DNA of 64,000 bases from Priapulus caudatus (GCF_000485595.1 NW_014577944.1:52490-116489), one strand, 5' to 3'; positions 1 through 9,905 are shown, counted from the first letter of the stretch. Numbers and translations are program-made. The notes: a model not told the origin generated them from the sequence alone.

Positions 1-1146
1 AGCTTGTCGTGGGCATAAAGTTCCTATGCACAAAAAATTTCAACAGCAAAATAGAATAACCCAACAATAGAAACCTTTCAGGACAGAAACCATAACTCCG
101 CCAGCCACTTTCAAAACATTCCCGAACACATTACCCAATACATCTTCTTAGCGGAATGCAACACCTTACCATAGTCTAGAAGGCACATCTCTATCTTCTT
201 GGAAACCTTGCCTCTGTGATTGAGCCGCTACCAATATAATTAGCACGCATGAACGCCATAATCGTCAACCATAAACACAGACGATTTGTGCCAATTCATC
301 ACATGTCAAGTTCCACTTAAAAACATAGATATGTTTTTTTTAGTTAAACCCAACTGAAAATGAACACTAATACACATAAAGCAACGCAGATTCAATTCAC
401 CAACTCCACTGTTGTCATGTGCCATGTTGCCAAGCTGTCCATCAACGAAGCGTTTCTGCTTTGTGCAGGAACATAGAGAATATAACTGAAAACCAAATAT
501 ACAGTTACTCGCTAAAAAAAACACAATACAATGATAAACCATCAGTAACATATACTTACTTTACTTATTACTTTATATTATTTTTTATATAATATGACAA
601 TATCTACCTATTTGTTTCGCCTATATTAGTTTGACGTGCCACTTACGTTCGCAATTTCGAGTAGAAACTTGATGCCTATCAGGAAACACATAAGAATTAT
701 CCTCGCAGCCGTACCAAAATACATCTTCGTAAAGCAAACACAGCAGTTCAACCACAAAAACTAAACAACCGAATATACATAGTAAGAAATACGTAAGTTT
801 TCAGTACAAACTGTGCTCTCCCCCAGTTTGACATTTTTTGCACATCCTCCACTATACACTATATTATAGCCGACCGCGCCGGATATTTGGCAATTACTGT
901 ATTATTGCTACGCTAATCGGCTAACTTTATCATACGTTCCCATCGCGATATATATAATAAGTTCATCTCAATCTGTGTCTTGAGGACATGGCAGGCACAC
1001 CACGTCTTCACATGAATATTGCTAGTAAGATGGTTGGCTCTGAACCACACCATCCGGCGTCAGCCACAGTGTCATATATTTAATCACAATGTTATTGCCT
1101 AGTAATTGCTAACTTTTTAGTCAGTGGGAATCAAGTGATTTAAGCT
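1..1146. other. AT-rich stretch without a recognisable gene
   Basis: I see no coding exon, RNA gene or mobile-element terminus here. Short open frames on both strands have no motif and no splice-site pairing. The base composition is AT-rich, as in the other intergenic parts of the window. Confidence 0.6.
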
Positions 1147-1181
1147 CCTTCTCTCTCTTTTCTCTCTCTCTGTCTCTGTCT

Positions 1182-1222
<41 letters not shown>

Positions 1223-1240
1223 CTCTCTCCTCTCTCCCTC
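1147..1240. repeat. (CT)n microsatellite
   Basis: An almost pure run of CT dinucleotides with a few TCTGT interruptions. Open frames on the minus strand across it (Arg-Glu repeats) are products of the microsatellite, not genes. Confidence 0.9.
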
Positions 1241-1696
1241 AACGCCCTTGCCAATGAGGTCGCTTCGGGGCTTCGCGACTTGACCGCGTCGCTGTCGTTG
1301 TTTGAACCTGCCCACCACCTCCCTCCCGCTTTGTGGCCCTCCTTCATTCTCCTGGCCAGCTTCGTAGTTCGCTTTGCCGTACTGCAAACTCATCAGCTAG
1401 GCCGCGCCAAATCACTTACAGCGGCAGACCATGGAACTGATCTGCCCTATCGTATATGCGTGGCCGGTCTCGTCCCATTTCCCTCAACTGGCAGCGAAGA
1501 TTGCATGGCGAAGTTAGATATCCCTCTGTACCCAGTGACCCAGGTAGGTCTTTGTCACGCTTCCCCATGCCCAACGACGCTTCATGTCATACGATCGATG
1601 CCGAACTCTATTTGGAAGAAGACATAACACTGACTATCCCTTCTTAAGCTGCAGCCACACGCCCTTTAAGAACCTCTCTAGGTGTAAGAATGGCGG

Positions 1697-2556
1697 CATT
1701 TCATACAAATTTTACGTCAGCGATATACAGATTGCTCGGAAATTCCAGCAGCTCTGCAGAAATTCAAAAAAGCCAGGCAGCGCGCGTCTGAATCCGTACA
1801 GGCCTTCGCAAAACGTATAGAGGCACATGCACGCACTGCGTTTGGAGTAATTACAGAAAAAGATATAATTCATAATGCACGTCTGATCGAACAATTAATC
1901 GACGGACTGGCAGATGATCGGTTAAAAAGAACTTTGGTAAGAAAGAAACCGTCATCATTCATTGACGCAGTTCAAATTGCGAATGACGAGGGCGCGGTAG
2001 CTCTTGAAGTGAAACTAAGATCATCTAAGCCTGAAATGTCGGACGTTTCACAAATTACAGCATCACAAACTCTTCAGCAGCAAATTGCGGATTTGAGACA
2101 AATCGTGGCAGATTTAACTCTAACCCGTAAGGCTGATGGGGCAGGTGACAATATACAGGCGCGTAGTTTGACTAGCATAAATGATAGGCACTACCAACCA
2201 CAGCAAACACGCTATAATTCACGTATGGTCCGAGACAAGGTGATCGTTATCCTTTGTCTTATAAATCGCAGCCGTTTAATAATTACCGAGCCGCTCAGCA
2301 GCAGTACAGCGCACGGAACGTGTTTCCATCACAAACCGCTCGCTATGCACAGCCGCAGTTTAATCAACAAAGGCTGCCACTGCCAGCGTACGCTCAGTCA
2401 AACACACGCTATGCGTACACACCGGACAAGCGCCCGATTTGTCATTCTTGTAAACAACCTGGCCATATGTGGCGAGATTGCCAGAATCAGCGCAGACAGC
2501 CAGCTTCATATAACGCACGGGAAAACGAGAACGCTGCGTTCACGCAGAGACAGTGA
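1697..2556 (+). pseudogene. Ty3/gypsy gag remnant with CCHC zinc knuckle (element G1)
   Basis: The text from about 1700 reads as the middle and end of a gypsy Gag: a helix-rich segment with the motif ESVQAFAKRIEAHAR, then a Gln-rich region, then a zinc knuckle CHSCKQPGHMWRDC at about 2440-2481 (C-x2-C-x4-H-x4-C). The same pattern ESVQAFAKRLEALAR occurs in the gag at 11.9 kb, so the two are related families. The 5' part is missing (a TAA stop precedes the readable portion near 1690) and the frame shifts near 2222, between the helical part and the knuckle part. Gag would form the particle shell and bind element RNA. It is followed with a 4-base overlap by the protease frame. Dead as written. 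Confidence 0.8.
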
Positions 2557-3101
2557 AAGTGGCAACGATTATGAATGAGTCTCACGAAGATATGCATGAC
2601 ATAACTGCGAATGAAGGAACTACGCCTTCATGCTGTGTGAAAATTGGAGGGGTTTCAGTAAGTGCTTTGTTAGATTCGGGCAGTGCAGTGTCGATAATTG
2701 CTCATAGTCTGTGGGATAAAATCAGGAAACGTTATCAAAATGATTTCTCGCAGGGGAGTACTCAAATTTTAAATTCAGCTAGTGGTCATCATCTACTCGT
2801 TGAAGGGAGAATAACCTTGCCAGTGCGAATTGTTAACCAAACTCTGTTTCAGCCATTCTATGTAGTTCGTGATTTCGCGCAAGCAGTATTGTTGGGATAT
2901 AATTTTATGCAACAGCATAGAGTAAAGTTAGATTGCGGAAATAGTTTAATGACAGTAAATGATCAGACAGTGCCAATGTGTGCTTATGCTACGATTTCGT
3001 GTGAGCAAGTAACACTAAATAAGACTATAGTTATTGTGTGTTCTGTTATTTCAATAATTTTGGGTTGTGTTATTGTCATGAGACATAAGAAGTCTTCATA
3101 A
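2553..3101 (+). CDS. Gypsy aspartic protease fused to a transmembrane tail
   Basis: Residues about 30-135 form a retropepsin-like domain: the active-site motif LLDSGSAVSIIA near residue 40, and the later AVLLGYNFM strand that fits the second conserved region of gypsy proteases. The last ~30 residues do not belong to a protease: they form one hydrophobic segment (about residues 154-175, IVIVCSVISIILGCVIV) followed by a short basic tail RHKKSS and a stop. Directly downstream are a polypurine tract and an LTR, where an env gene would end. The simplest reading is an internal deletion that removed RT, RNase H, integrase and most of env and joined protease to the env membrane anchor in frame. The ORF is 182 codons and uninterrupted. 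No evidence for expression. Confidence 0.7.
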   Translation: MKVATIMNESHEDMHDITANEGTTPSCCVKIGGVSVSALLDSGSAVSIIAHSLWDKIRKRYQNDFSQGSTQILNSASGHHLLVEGRITLPVRIVNQTLFQPFYVVRDFAQAVLLGYNFMQQHRVKLDCGNSLMTVNDQTVPMCAYATISCEQVTLNKTIVIVCSVISIILGCVIVMRHKKSS

Positions 3102-3173
3102 GAAGTCAAGACATTCTTATTGTCACATGACTTAAGAAGTAGTGTTAAGTGGTGTTGAGTTAGATCGAGTTTT

Positions 3174-3188
3174 CCAAAAGGGGAAAGA
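3174..3188 (+). other. Polypurine tract of element G1
   Basis: The sequence AAAAGGGGAAAGA directly precedes TGTTAAGTG, the start of the LTR. A purine run at this position primes plus-strand DNA synthesis in LTR retroelements and fixes the orientation of G1 as plus. Confidence 0.8.
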
Positions 3189-3411
3189 TGTTAAGTGTTT
3201 GGAATAGCCTAGTCAGCCACTAGGTGGCGGCACACGTGGCTATAGATGGGTGTAAGGTACACGTGTGTACACGAGGCAGTTGGGCAGTGGACAGGGCACG
3301 GAGCACACGTGTGTGTACTCCACGGTTGAGTAGCTGAATAAAATGCTTGTGTAAACGTTACCCACTGGTTCTGGTTTTGACTGTGACTTCGTGGCTGCGC
3401 AGCACGTAACA
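3189..3411 (+). mobile_element. 3' LTR of gypsy element G1 (223 bp)
   Basis: It begins TGTTAAGTG immediately after the polypurine tract and ends CACGTAACA, giving short inverted termini TGTTA/TAACA. A polyadenylation signal AATAAA lies near 3338. I found no matching 5' LTR upstream, so G1 is 5'-truncated or its 5' LTR is outside the readable copy. The LTR sequence is not reused elsewhere in the window. Confidence 0.75.
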
Positions 3412-4685
3412 CAGCTTGCATAAGTGGAACATTACCTAAGGCTGTTTGATGAACTTATTCCTAAAACTAAAATGTTCAGACTCATTTTTGTCCATACATT
3501 GTTACAAACATGATTGTGAAGGGAAACAATAAAAACGTTTGTTGATTCATACCAGGGTAAAATTTACATCATATACTGTTACTAGCAACCAAACTATTTC
3601 AAATGTGTGCTATTGTCTTCTTAATTGCCAAAGAAAAATAACTGTGCCAATTTCAGCTTCATAATCAAAGAAAGTTTATGTTGTAAAACTGCATTTCTGC
3701 CTCCTTCTTTGCCAAAGAGAAAACTATACTGTGAATACAAATATAAATATCGTATATGTTTGACACAACTGATCGACTCATATATTCATTGCTGTTATGC
3801 AAACTTAATTAGTTATATCTGTATTATAATTCACATTTATTCTGTGTTTTTATTGTATTTTGAACACCTCTTAAATATAGACCAAAGTGTGTGAATTATT
3901 TTTATTCTTCCAACTCTGCTGAAGATTTGATGTTGTAAGATGTAAGTTCCAAGAGTATTCAGGGTTTAACGTTTTTGTATCGCTTTTGACAAAAGAAGAT
4001 AATCTGATGTTTTAGAGTTCTATTTTGTGACTCAGTATGTCTATTAGAAAAATTGGTATTCATTGAAAAAAATGATTTGGAATACAAGCCATTTTTTCTT
4101 TCTTTCTTCGTTGTTTGTTTATTCATACCAGGGTAAAATTTACATCGGATACGTTATTAGTAACCAATTCAATTTCAAACATATTCAGATGTGTGCAATT
4201 AAGTGTGTGTGTGTGTCTCATTTGTACACAAATATGGATTTATGCCACTGATCTACATGGCTCAACTATCCTGACACCCTGGCTCAACTAACCTGCATGT
4301 TGGTGTTAATTGAGCCACTTGACAACTTTTTAAAAATCTTTTCTGGCTCTAAAATCAAAAATGTTTTTTTCATAATATACAGATATAATATGCCTAACAT
4401 ACTGCTCTTTCAATCCCACCCCCAAACAGCCTTACAAAAAATTACCCAAGGGCACCAGGTGACCTTGAGTAAAAAGTGGCTCAACTAACCTGAGTCTCCC
4501 CTATCTCTGGTGGAGGCACTGACAAGAACAAGGGTGGTCTCCCAAGTCCTTCTGCTGGTAAAAGAATCCACCATTGCAAAACATGTAACGCAAGATCTCC
4601 AAATAGGCGACTGTCGACCGCCAGTAGCGACGCGGCAGCCCGCGTCGCGTGTGAGAGGGGGGGGGGAGTGCCCTGTAACACGTGG
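3412..4685. other. Non-coding stretch with a short direct repeat
   Basis: No gene is recognisable. About 70 bases at 3544-3612 recur at 4120-4199 in the same orientation (shared core ATTCATACCAGGGTAAAATT, then a diverged copy ending in TGTGTGC). The phrase TGGCTCAACTAACCTG occurs twice, near 4280 and 4474. A short GT run is at 4203-4214. Confidence 0.6.
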
Positions 4686-4730
4686 TCGTTACAATAGAAT
4701 CTTCTGCTGTCCTGACCAGCTTTTGTACAG

Positions 4731-4861
4731 ATATATATATATCTCCTGTATCCTCCAATCTAGAAGAATCTTTAAGCACGCTAGAGTACGCGCGTCGTGC
4801 CAGAAGTATACAGAACCGCCCGGTGCTCAACCAAAAGATCACCAAACAAACTCTCATCAAG
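4731..4861 (+). pseudogene. KIF11: Kinesin-5 motor-domain exon, copy K1
   Basis: After an acceptor TTTTGTACAG the exon encodes [32 protein letters not shown] and KITKQTLIK, then a donor GTAGTC. This is the last helix of the kinesin motor domain plus the neck linker. LSTLEYAxRA-I-N-P and the NQK(L/I)TK pattern are characteristic of the kinesin-5 (Eg5/KIF11) family, a tetrameric plus-end motor of the spindle. The exon ends in phase 0 and the next exon begins EYTEEI, as in the real protein. Only these two exons are present, with no motor core and no stalk, so this is a fragment. The TATATATA run at the exon start replaces the conserved A-T before ISP. Four further copies of this unit, complete or partial, occur in the window. 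Confidence 0.8.
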
Positions 4862-4935
4862 GTAGTCCAGCTAGCACACGAGTTCCATAGCAAAGAAGAG
4901 AAATGTAGTATCAGCATCTATTATTATGGCTGAGA

Positions 4936-5161
4936 GGGTCTATGTCCCGCAGGGTACTGGTCCGGTATACCGGAACGTACCCTGGTACTAAATACTACTA
5001 TATAATATGCCGGACCGTACTTCGCCTACTCCATTAACGAGTCTAGGGAGTTGCCTACGCCTACTTCCTAACCCTAACACTAACCCTAACCCTAACCCTA
5101 ACCATATCAGCTAGATAGTTAACAGGGTACGTTCCGGTAGTACCCTAGGGGACATAGACCC
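4936..5161. mobile_element. Palindromic MITE-like insert carrying telomere-type repeats
   Basis: This block interrupts the kinesin-5 intron relative to copies K3 and K4. Its ends are inverted: GGGTCTATGTCCC on the left and GGGACATAGACCC on the right, with a second inverted pair GGAACGTACC / GGTACGTTCC further in. The centre (about 5076-5102) holds CCCTAA repeats preceded by the phrase GTCTAGGGAGT, which is also found beside a telomere-like array near 53600. Imperfect similarity of the flanking ATTATG sequences may extend the terminal repeats. No coding capacity. Confidence 0.65.
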
Positions 5162-5546
5162 TATGAGCATTATTATGCTCACATGACTAAAATCATACTA
5201 CCACGAATGAGCTTGATAAAGCATTGCTGGTATTTTTGGTTTGATCACTATTGTTTGGTAATAGAATCTTCTGCTGTCCTGACCAGCCTTTGTACAGATA
5301 TTTTCCTAGTTTCTATTATCATAGTTTCTTACACATTATATAGCTGACCAATCCCTTATGTGTATGCTACCTCTATTACTACTATGCCATTTCTCTTACA
5401 CTAATTTTTCTTACTTTATTGTGTATTATAGTGTATATTATGTTAATTCTGATAAAGGTTGAATAGCAACTTGTGTAGATACTCACCTGTGTGTCAGTCA
5501 AGTTAAACATCTATCATAGTAACTAACAGACTGTTACATATTTCAG

Positions 5547-5589
5547 GAGTATACGGAGGAAATAGTCCGGTTAAGGAAAGACCTAATAG
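5547..5589 (+). pseudogene. KIF11: Kinesin-5 neck exon start, copy K1, cut by an LTR
   Basis: After the acceptor CATATTTCAG the exon encodes EYTEEIVRLRKDLI, matching the kinesin-5 neck region that follows the preceding exon in phase. After 43 bases the kinesin reading ends exactly at TGTAACACAG, the start of the 567-bp LTR. The same 43-base end point is seen at 6480-6522, 19182-19224 and 47397-47439, so all copies descend from one joining event. Confidence 0.75.
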
Positions 5590-5710
5590 TGTAACACAGA
5601 ATTAATAGTAAAAGAATAAAAATTATAATCATAAGAATAAGGACGGGCGCGTTAGTCCTAAGGGACACGCATGGAGTCGACTTGACCCGCGGCACGTGAT
5701 TGGGTGGGTC
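5590..5710 (+). mobile_element. 5' part of the 567-bp LTR (truncated copy)
   Basis: It begins TGTAACACAG and matches the full copy at 6523-7087 up to GATTGGGTGGGTC, then changes to unrelated sequence. Confidence 0.75.
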
Positions 5711-5805
5711 CACTTTAATGCGGTATTGGTCGTGGCCAAGAGCCTCGACGACCGTGCCGGTGCGGTCCCATCACTTTGGCGAGTTCCCCACTTGATTCTG
5801 GATGA

Positions 5806-6324
5806 AGCACCTGTCGGGAAATTGCGAAACGCGTACGGTTTGACAGTTATGAAATTGAAGAGCAAGAGCTTGAGGAGCTCAACGCGGCGAACGTTTTGCC
5901 AACGAAGAGGCGCAGAGTACCTCCAAGGAACTGGGACTGCACTAGCAGTGAAGAGGACGAGGCGCATCCTCAACTCAATGAAGCCTTTCACAAGAAGCCG
6001 GAAAGTAGGAAGAGGAAACACGAAGGCCTACGGTTGGACAACAATGAAAATAAGGAGCCGCAAGAGCTTGAGGAGCTCAACGCGGCGAACGTTTTGCCAA
6101 CGAAGAGGCGCAGAGTACCTCCTCTCGATGTTGGGTTCCGCGAGGAAGAGGTAGTCGCTCCTCAACTGATTGAAAATTACTCCGACACATCGATCAATTT
6201 TGAAAACCCCGCTATTGGGTTCTGTGAGGAAGACATAGTCTCTGCTCCTCAACTCATTGAAAATTACAGCGATGTCTCGCCCAATTTCGAAACTCGTTTC
6301 CTTAATGAAGTTTTATTTCACTAG
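5806..6324 (+). CDS. Unknown ORF with internal duplications and basic nuclear-signal-like motifs
   Basis: I do not recognise this protein. The frame is open from 5806 to a TAG at 6322-6324 but contains no in-frame ATG, so it is a partial exon or degraded gene. Two internal duplications are visible. A ~55-base DNA block at 5869-5923 recurs at 6069-6123 and encodes ELEELNAANVLPTKRRRVPP both times; PTKRRRVPP resembles a basic nuclear localisation signal. A second pair, APQLIENYSDTSINFE and APQLIENYSDVSPNFE, is spaced 86 bases apart. The protein is otherwise acidic and polar, with no membrane segment. It sits between two broken copies of the 567-bp LTR, so it was interrupted by, or carried with, retroelement sequence. 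Confidence 0.45.
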   Translation, partial: STCREIAKRVRFDSYEIEEQELEELNAANVLPTKRRRVPPRNWDCTSSEEDEAHPQLNEAFHKKPESRKRKHEGLRLDNNENKEPQELEELNAANVLPTKRRRVPPLDVGFREEEVVAPQLIENYSDTSINFENPAIGFCEEDIVSAPQLIENYSDVSPNFETRFLNEVLFH

Positions 6325-6442
6325 AAAATGTAAGCGACACGCTGAAACAAATGAAAAGGAACTAATGTCAATACAGTATAACGATAACTGTCAGAGTTCT
6401 TTCTCTCCGTTAATATAACTAAATGAACAATATCATAACTGT

Positions 6443-6522
6443 ACAATCATAGTAACTAATAGACTGTTACTTATTTCAGGAGTACACGGAGGAAATAGTC
6501 CGGTTAAGGAAAGACCTAATAG
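6443..6522 (+). pseudogene. KIF11: Kinesin-5 intron end plus neck exon start, copy K2
   Basis: From ATCATAGTAACTAA the sequence follows the kinesin-5 intron of copy K1, reaches the acceptor TTATTTCAG, and the 43-base exon (6480-6522, EYTEEIVRLRKDLI) runs into the LTR at 6523. The motor exon is absent from this copy. Confidence 0.75.
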
Positions 6523-7087
6523 TGTAACACAGAATTAATAGTAAAAGAGTAAAAATTATAATCATTAGAATAAGGACGGGCGCGTTAGTCTAGGGACACG
6601 CACGGAGTCGACTTGACCCGCGGCACGTGATTGGGTGGGTCGTAAAAGGCGTAGCCGCAACCCACGCCAGTGGCCAGTAGGAACGCGTGGTCAATGGACA
6701 CGCGTGAACAGAGATTGATAGTGCGTAACCGGCCAATAACAGCGGTCGAATTATTGGCATGCTTGACCGGCTGGGCATCCACCAATAGAAAACAGTGGAG
6801 CTAGAACAATAGAAACAGCGTGACTATAAGAAACGCAGTTTGAGAAATAAGGGAGCTCATTCTCTCGCATTATTTTGCACTGCCGACGACAACCGTTATT
6901 TTAGCTCTCAGAGCTGACCACTGCCACTCACTATGTAAGTTATGCCTTGTATGCCGCGTACCTGTCTGTACACATTGCGTTATAGTACTCTGTATATTAA
7001 AGATGTCATACCTTGTATACGTAAACGCTTGTTGGAGAATTTGTAGATAACGTGAGCAGCGATACCTCTAAATAATATACGTAGTCA
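6523..7087 (+). mobile_element. Complete 567-bp-family LTR
   Basis: It starts TGTAACACAG and ends CGTAGTCA. The inverted full copy at 18615-19181 has the same ends and a similar length, which defines the LTR. A TATA-like element GACTATAAG lies near 6822. Partial copies are at 5590-5710, 10892-11115 and 47440-47472. In three copies the sequence to the left is the kinesin-5 fragment. To the right this copy leads into the pol ORF after about 40 bases, while the copies at 11.1 and 18.6 kb lead into an untranslated leader and gag. Confidence 0.8.
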
Positions 7088-7127
7088 CAAAGCAACAACA
7101 ACTTTCTCATCTCGACCAGGACACCAG

Positions 7128-8585
7128 ATGCCGGTCAATACACGCAAGCAATCCAAACACGCACGCACGCACTCGCAGATACTTACATCACAAATCAACA
7201 CCACCAATGCATCGAAACCACACACAGCTGCTACGTTCACTCGCTCACCTAGTATCAATACACGTCGACTCGCACTCACATACACACAGCCGCTCGCACC
7301 CTCTTCAGCTAAGACGAAACAGCTGCGTAATCACCCTATTGTTGTAGGCGACCTTAGGCCGACATTTGTACAAACGGTCAACACTTGTGCTCAACCCGTT
7401 CACAATGACGCCAAGCAGCTGCGCAGTGGAAACAATAACGCCTCATTACACACCAACGAGGTCGCTCACGATAACAACACCGCCACCACAGCTAGTAAAC
7501 AAGACATTCTACAAGCTTTAAACTTGCAGCATTTAAGCGAACGACAGCGTACAGAAATAACGTTGCTAATAGCATCCCATACAGACTTATTCGCAATGAC
7601 AGACACGCAGTTGGGACCAGGTACACACTTAGTGAGTATGACAATCGATACGCAAGGGCATACGCCGGTCGCACAGAAAGCATTTCGTACACCCATATTG
7701 CAACGAGAAGCATTGCAGGCACATATAGATAAGCTATTAAAAGCCGGGGTGATCACAGAAACTGAGAGTGATTGGGCGAGCCCAGTTTTCATAGTTAAGA
7801 AGAAAGACGATGTCCGGGGGAGAATGGTCGTGGACTTTAGAGCATTAAATCGGGTCACAAGACCGATTCGATTTCCGCTACCACGGGTAGCCGATATAAT
7901 CGCATCCCTTGGTAACGCGAAGTATTTCACCACGTTGGATTTAAAGAGTGGATATTTCCAAATACCTATGCATCCAGATGATAAACATAAGACCTGTATA
8001 ATTACCCATAATGCCACCTATCAATTCGAAAGACTACCTTTTGGCTTGTCGAATTCGCCGAGTGTCTTTCAGAAACTCTTAAATAAAGTCCTAGAAGGGC
8101 TTCATGGAAAAATGGCATCTCCGTACATCGATGACATAATTATCTACAGTCCAACGTTTGAACAGCATATGGAAGATATAAAAACTGTGTTCGAACGCTT
8201 GCGTACGGCACGGTTAAAATTAAATCCTAGTAAGTGTGTGTTTTTAAAGGAAAAAGTTCTTTATCTCGGACACATAATCTCAGCTGAAGGCGTTTTGCCA
8301 GACCCACAAAAGATAACAGTGTTACAGAACTTAAAAGCACCCAAAACGGTAAAGCAAATTCGTCAATTTCTCGGTTTAGCGTCGTACTATAGGTCGCATA
8401 TAAAAGATTTCGCGCGCATTGCAGTTCCGCTCGTGAGATTAACTAAGAAACATGTTCGTTATGTCTGGGATAAGGACACAGAAGCAGCTTTTGTGGCACT
8501 CAAGCATGCATTGTCTCACGCCCCCGTTTTGGCATATCCAAATATACGGGAACCGTATAAATTATATACAGATGCTAGCGACTAA
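7128..8585 (+). CDS. Ty3/gypsy pol: reverse transcriptase, truncated at RNase H
   Basis: An intact 485-codon frame starting at ATG 7128. Residues 1-150 are polar, Thr/Asn/His-rich and unlike a protease. Residues about 185-400 are a gypsy reverse transcriptase: VGDLRPTF upstream, then SDWASPVFIVKKKDD, MVVDFRALN, YFTTLDLKSGYFQIP (first catalytic Asp), LPFGLSNSPSVFQ and the active site YIDDIIIYS near residue 340. The thumb and connection follow (KIRQFLGLASYYR-type motif). The frame ends YTDASD and a stop, right at the first catalytic Asp of RNase H, where the sequence changes to unrelated DNA. RNase H and integrase are therefore lost. No protease or gag lies in front of it: the 567-bp LTR is 40 bases upstream. 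Enzymatically the RT core looks intact. Confidence 0.85.
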   Translation: MPVNTRKQSKHARTHSQILTSQINTTNASKPHTAATFTRSPSINTRRLALTYTQPLAPSSAKTKQLRNHPIVVGDLRPTFVQTVNTCAQPVHNDAKQLRSGNNNASLHTNEVAHDNNTATTASKQDILQALNLQHLSERQRTEITLLIASHTDLFAMTDTQLGPGTHLVSMTIDTQGHTPVAQKAFRTPILQREALQAHIDKLLKAGVITETESDWASPVFIVKKKDDVRGRMVVDFRALNRVTRPIRFPLPRVADIIASLGNAKYFTTLDLKSGYFQIPMHPDDKHKTCIITHNATYQFERLPFGLSNSPSVFQKLLNKVLEGLHGKMASPYIDDIIIYSPTFEQHMEDIKTVFERLRTARLKLNPSKCVFLKEKVLYLGHIISAEGVLPDPQKITVLQNLKAPKTVKQIRQFLGLASYYRSHIKDFARIAVPLVRLTKKHVRYVWDKDTEAAFVALKHALSHAPVLAYPNIREPYKLYTDASD

Positions 8586-9148
8586 GCCGGGGTTCACAGG
8601 CTAATCACCCAGCACCATATAGTTACGCAGCTGAGAGGCGGCGGGCCACATCTATTGTGCGAGCTGATGACAGGCAAGGTGGTAAGTCTTGCTTTAAGTA
8701 CGGCGAGAGGGTGATTAAGCGTAGGAGAGGCGAAGCGTCTATTGTTAACTACGAGCCAGTGGCTGCGGGGACTAATGGGTTTGTTTGTTCTAGAAGGAAT
8801 GCGGGGAGCCACAAAGGCACACAGGAATGTCGCAGGTCCGCGGGGTCTGGGGGCAGGTCACGGACATCGCTGGGTAAACCAGTTGCTTTGTTCTCTACTA
8901 ATAATAGTCTCTGGACAGGTCAGGGAGATCGGAAGAAGAATATGGCAGGTTTGTCGGGTGTGGCAAGGACGGCAATCAACCGCCGGGGTAGCGCGCGCAT
9001 AGCTAGCTACCCCGTCCTACCTGTCCCCTCCCTTCCCGTTCCTTCTCCACGCCGTTTTTGCTCCCAATCCCCTGTTGGCCGCTCTCCTTCTCCCCCCTCG
9101 TCGTGTCCGCTTGCGAGCACATACGAGGGCTCCTCCCATCCGCTACAG
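8586..9148. other. Sequence of unknown nature between pol and a polymerase fragment
   Basis: An open frame crosses this stretch on the plus strand but its first part is Arg/Gly-rich with no motif, and a pyrimidine-rich tract (about 9010-9110) precedes a splice-acceptor-like CTACAG at 9148. I do not recognise anything in 8586-9000. Confidence 0.4.
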
Positions 9149-9310
9149 GTCTACAAACTTCTCAATAATGCTCTACTTGGAAAGACAATGGCAAACGTGA
9201 GAAATCGCGTAGATTTTAGATTAGCTCTAAAATTTTGGCAAGTTAACTTATTGACTCACTCGCCTAGTTTGGCAAGAGGTTTTTATTTTAAAGATCTAAC
9301 ACTGTTGTAG
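9149..9310 (+). pseudogene. Type-B DNA polymerase fragment of Polinton/Maverick type
   Basis: The segment VYKLLNNALLGKTMANVRN followed by RVDFRLA resembles the K-x-LNN-x-FGKTMEN-x-R-R-D-R-x-V block of protein-primed family-B DNA polymerases found in Polintons/Mavericks and related elements. The following THSPSLARGFYFKDLTLL fits the next conserved strand (S-P-x-F...F-x-E-x-L). It begins after a pyrimidine tract and AG, so it may have been an exon. It stops after 54 residues. No other Polinton gene (integrase, protease, capsid) is visible nearby. Confidence 0.5.
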
Positions 9311-9399
9311 GTGAATAATTAAACCATTTTATCAGCATGTAAAATCTCTTTCATATGCTTGCACGCCGCATTACTTTTAGAGAACAATTTGAAATTCTG

Positions 9400-9605
9400 G
9401 AGGACCATCTAAAATTTAGGAGGACCATCTAAATTTCATACTACAGGACCATCTCTTTTTTCTCCTTATTTCTACCCCTGAATTAGCAATCGGGGGATTA
9501 AGTGCCCGATCGCCCGACACACCTAAAAACTTTCCTGTAAAAAGTAAAAAGTACCCTGAGCATGGCCATCTCGTGCGCTAGTAGTAGTAGCAGCAGCAGC
9601 AGCGT
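9400..9605. repeat. Short tandem motifs
   Basis: The decamer AGGACCATCT is repeated three times between about 9401 and 9455 with AT-rich spacers, and a TAG/CAG triplet run follows at 9579-9601. No coding function seen. Confidence 0.6.
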
Positions 9606-9691
9606 CACCATAGAACTATAGTAATAGCGGATAGCTCTCGTAACAAAAACACTGAAAATCACTATTGTTAGAGTCTAATTAAAAGACAAAG

Positions 9692-9814
9692 GCAGACCAA
9701 GATGATGAGCACATCAAAAGTCTTAAAGAGCAGCTGAAGCAGGCATTAATGCGCATCGAAGAGCTGAACCAGGAGTATAGCCACAACCTGCGGCATAACC
9801 TGCGCGCCGAGAAG
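9692..9814 (+). CDS. Coiled-coil exon of an unidentified gene
   Basis: A 123-base, 41-codon open segment with an AG before it (AAAGACAAAG) and a donor GTGGGA after it, both in phase 0. It encodes a charged heptad-rich helix, for example HIKSLKEQLKQALMRIEELN. Hydrophobic residues at a/d positions suggest a coiled coil. Similar coiled-coil segments at 10.4, 10.7 and 15.1 kb may come from the same gene or a duplicate. I cannot name the gene: a kinesin stalk is possible given the kinesin-5 motor exons nearby, but I do not see a specific match. Confidence 0.45.
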
Positions 9815-9905
9815 GTGGGACATGCGCCGAATGCAAATTATTAATTAGTTATTGTTATGGCCTACGTTTCAAGGTCAAGGAATTGACGCTAGTGTAATGC
9901 AGAAA

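Noticed and set aside
1117..1393. Arg/Glu-rich open frames on the minus strand
   Set aside because: They are translations of a CT microsatellite.
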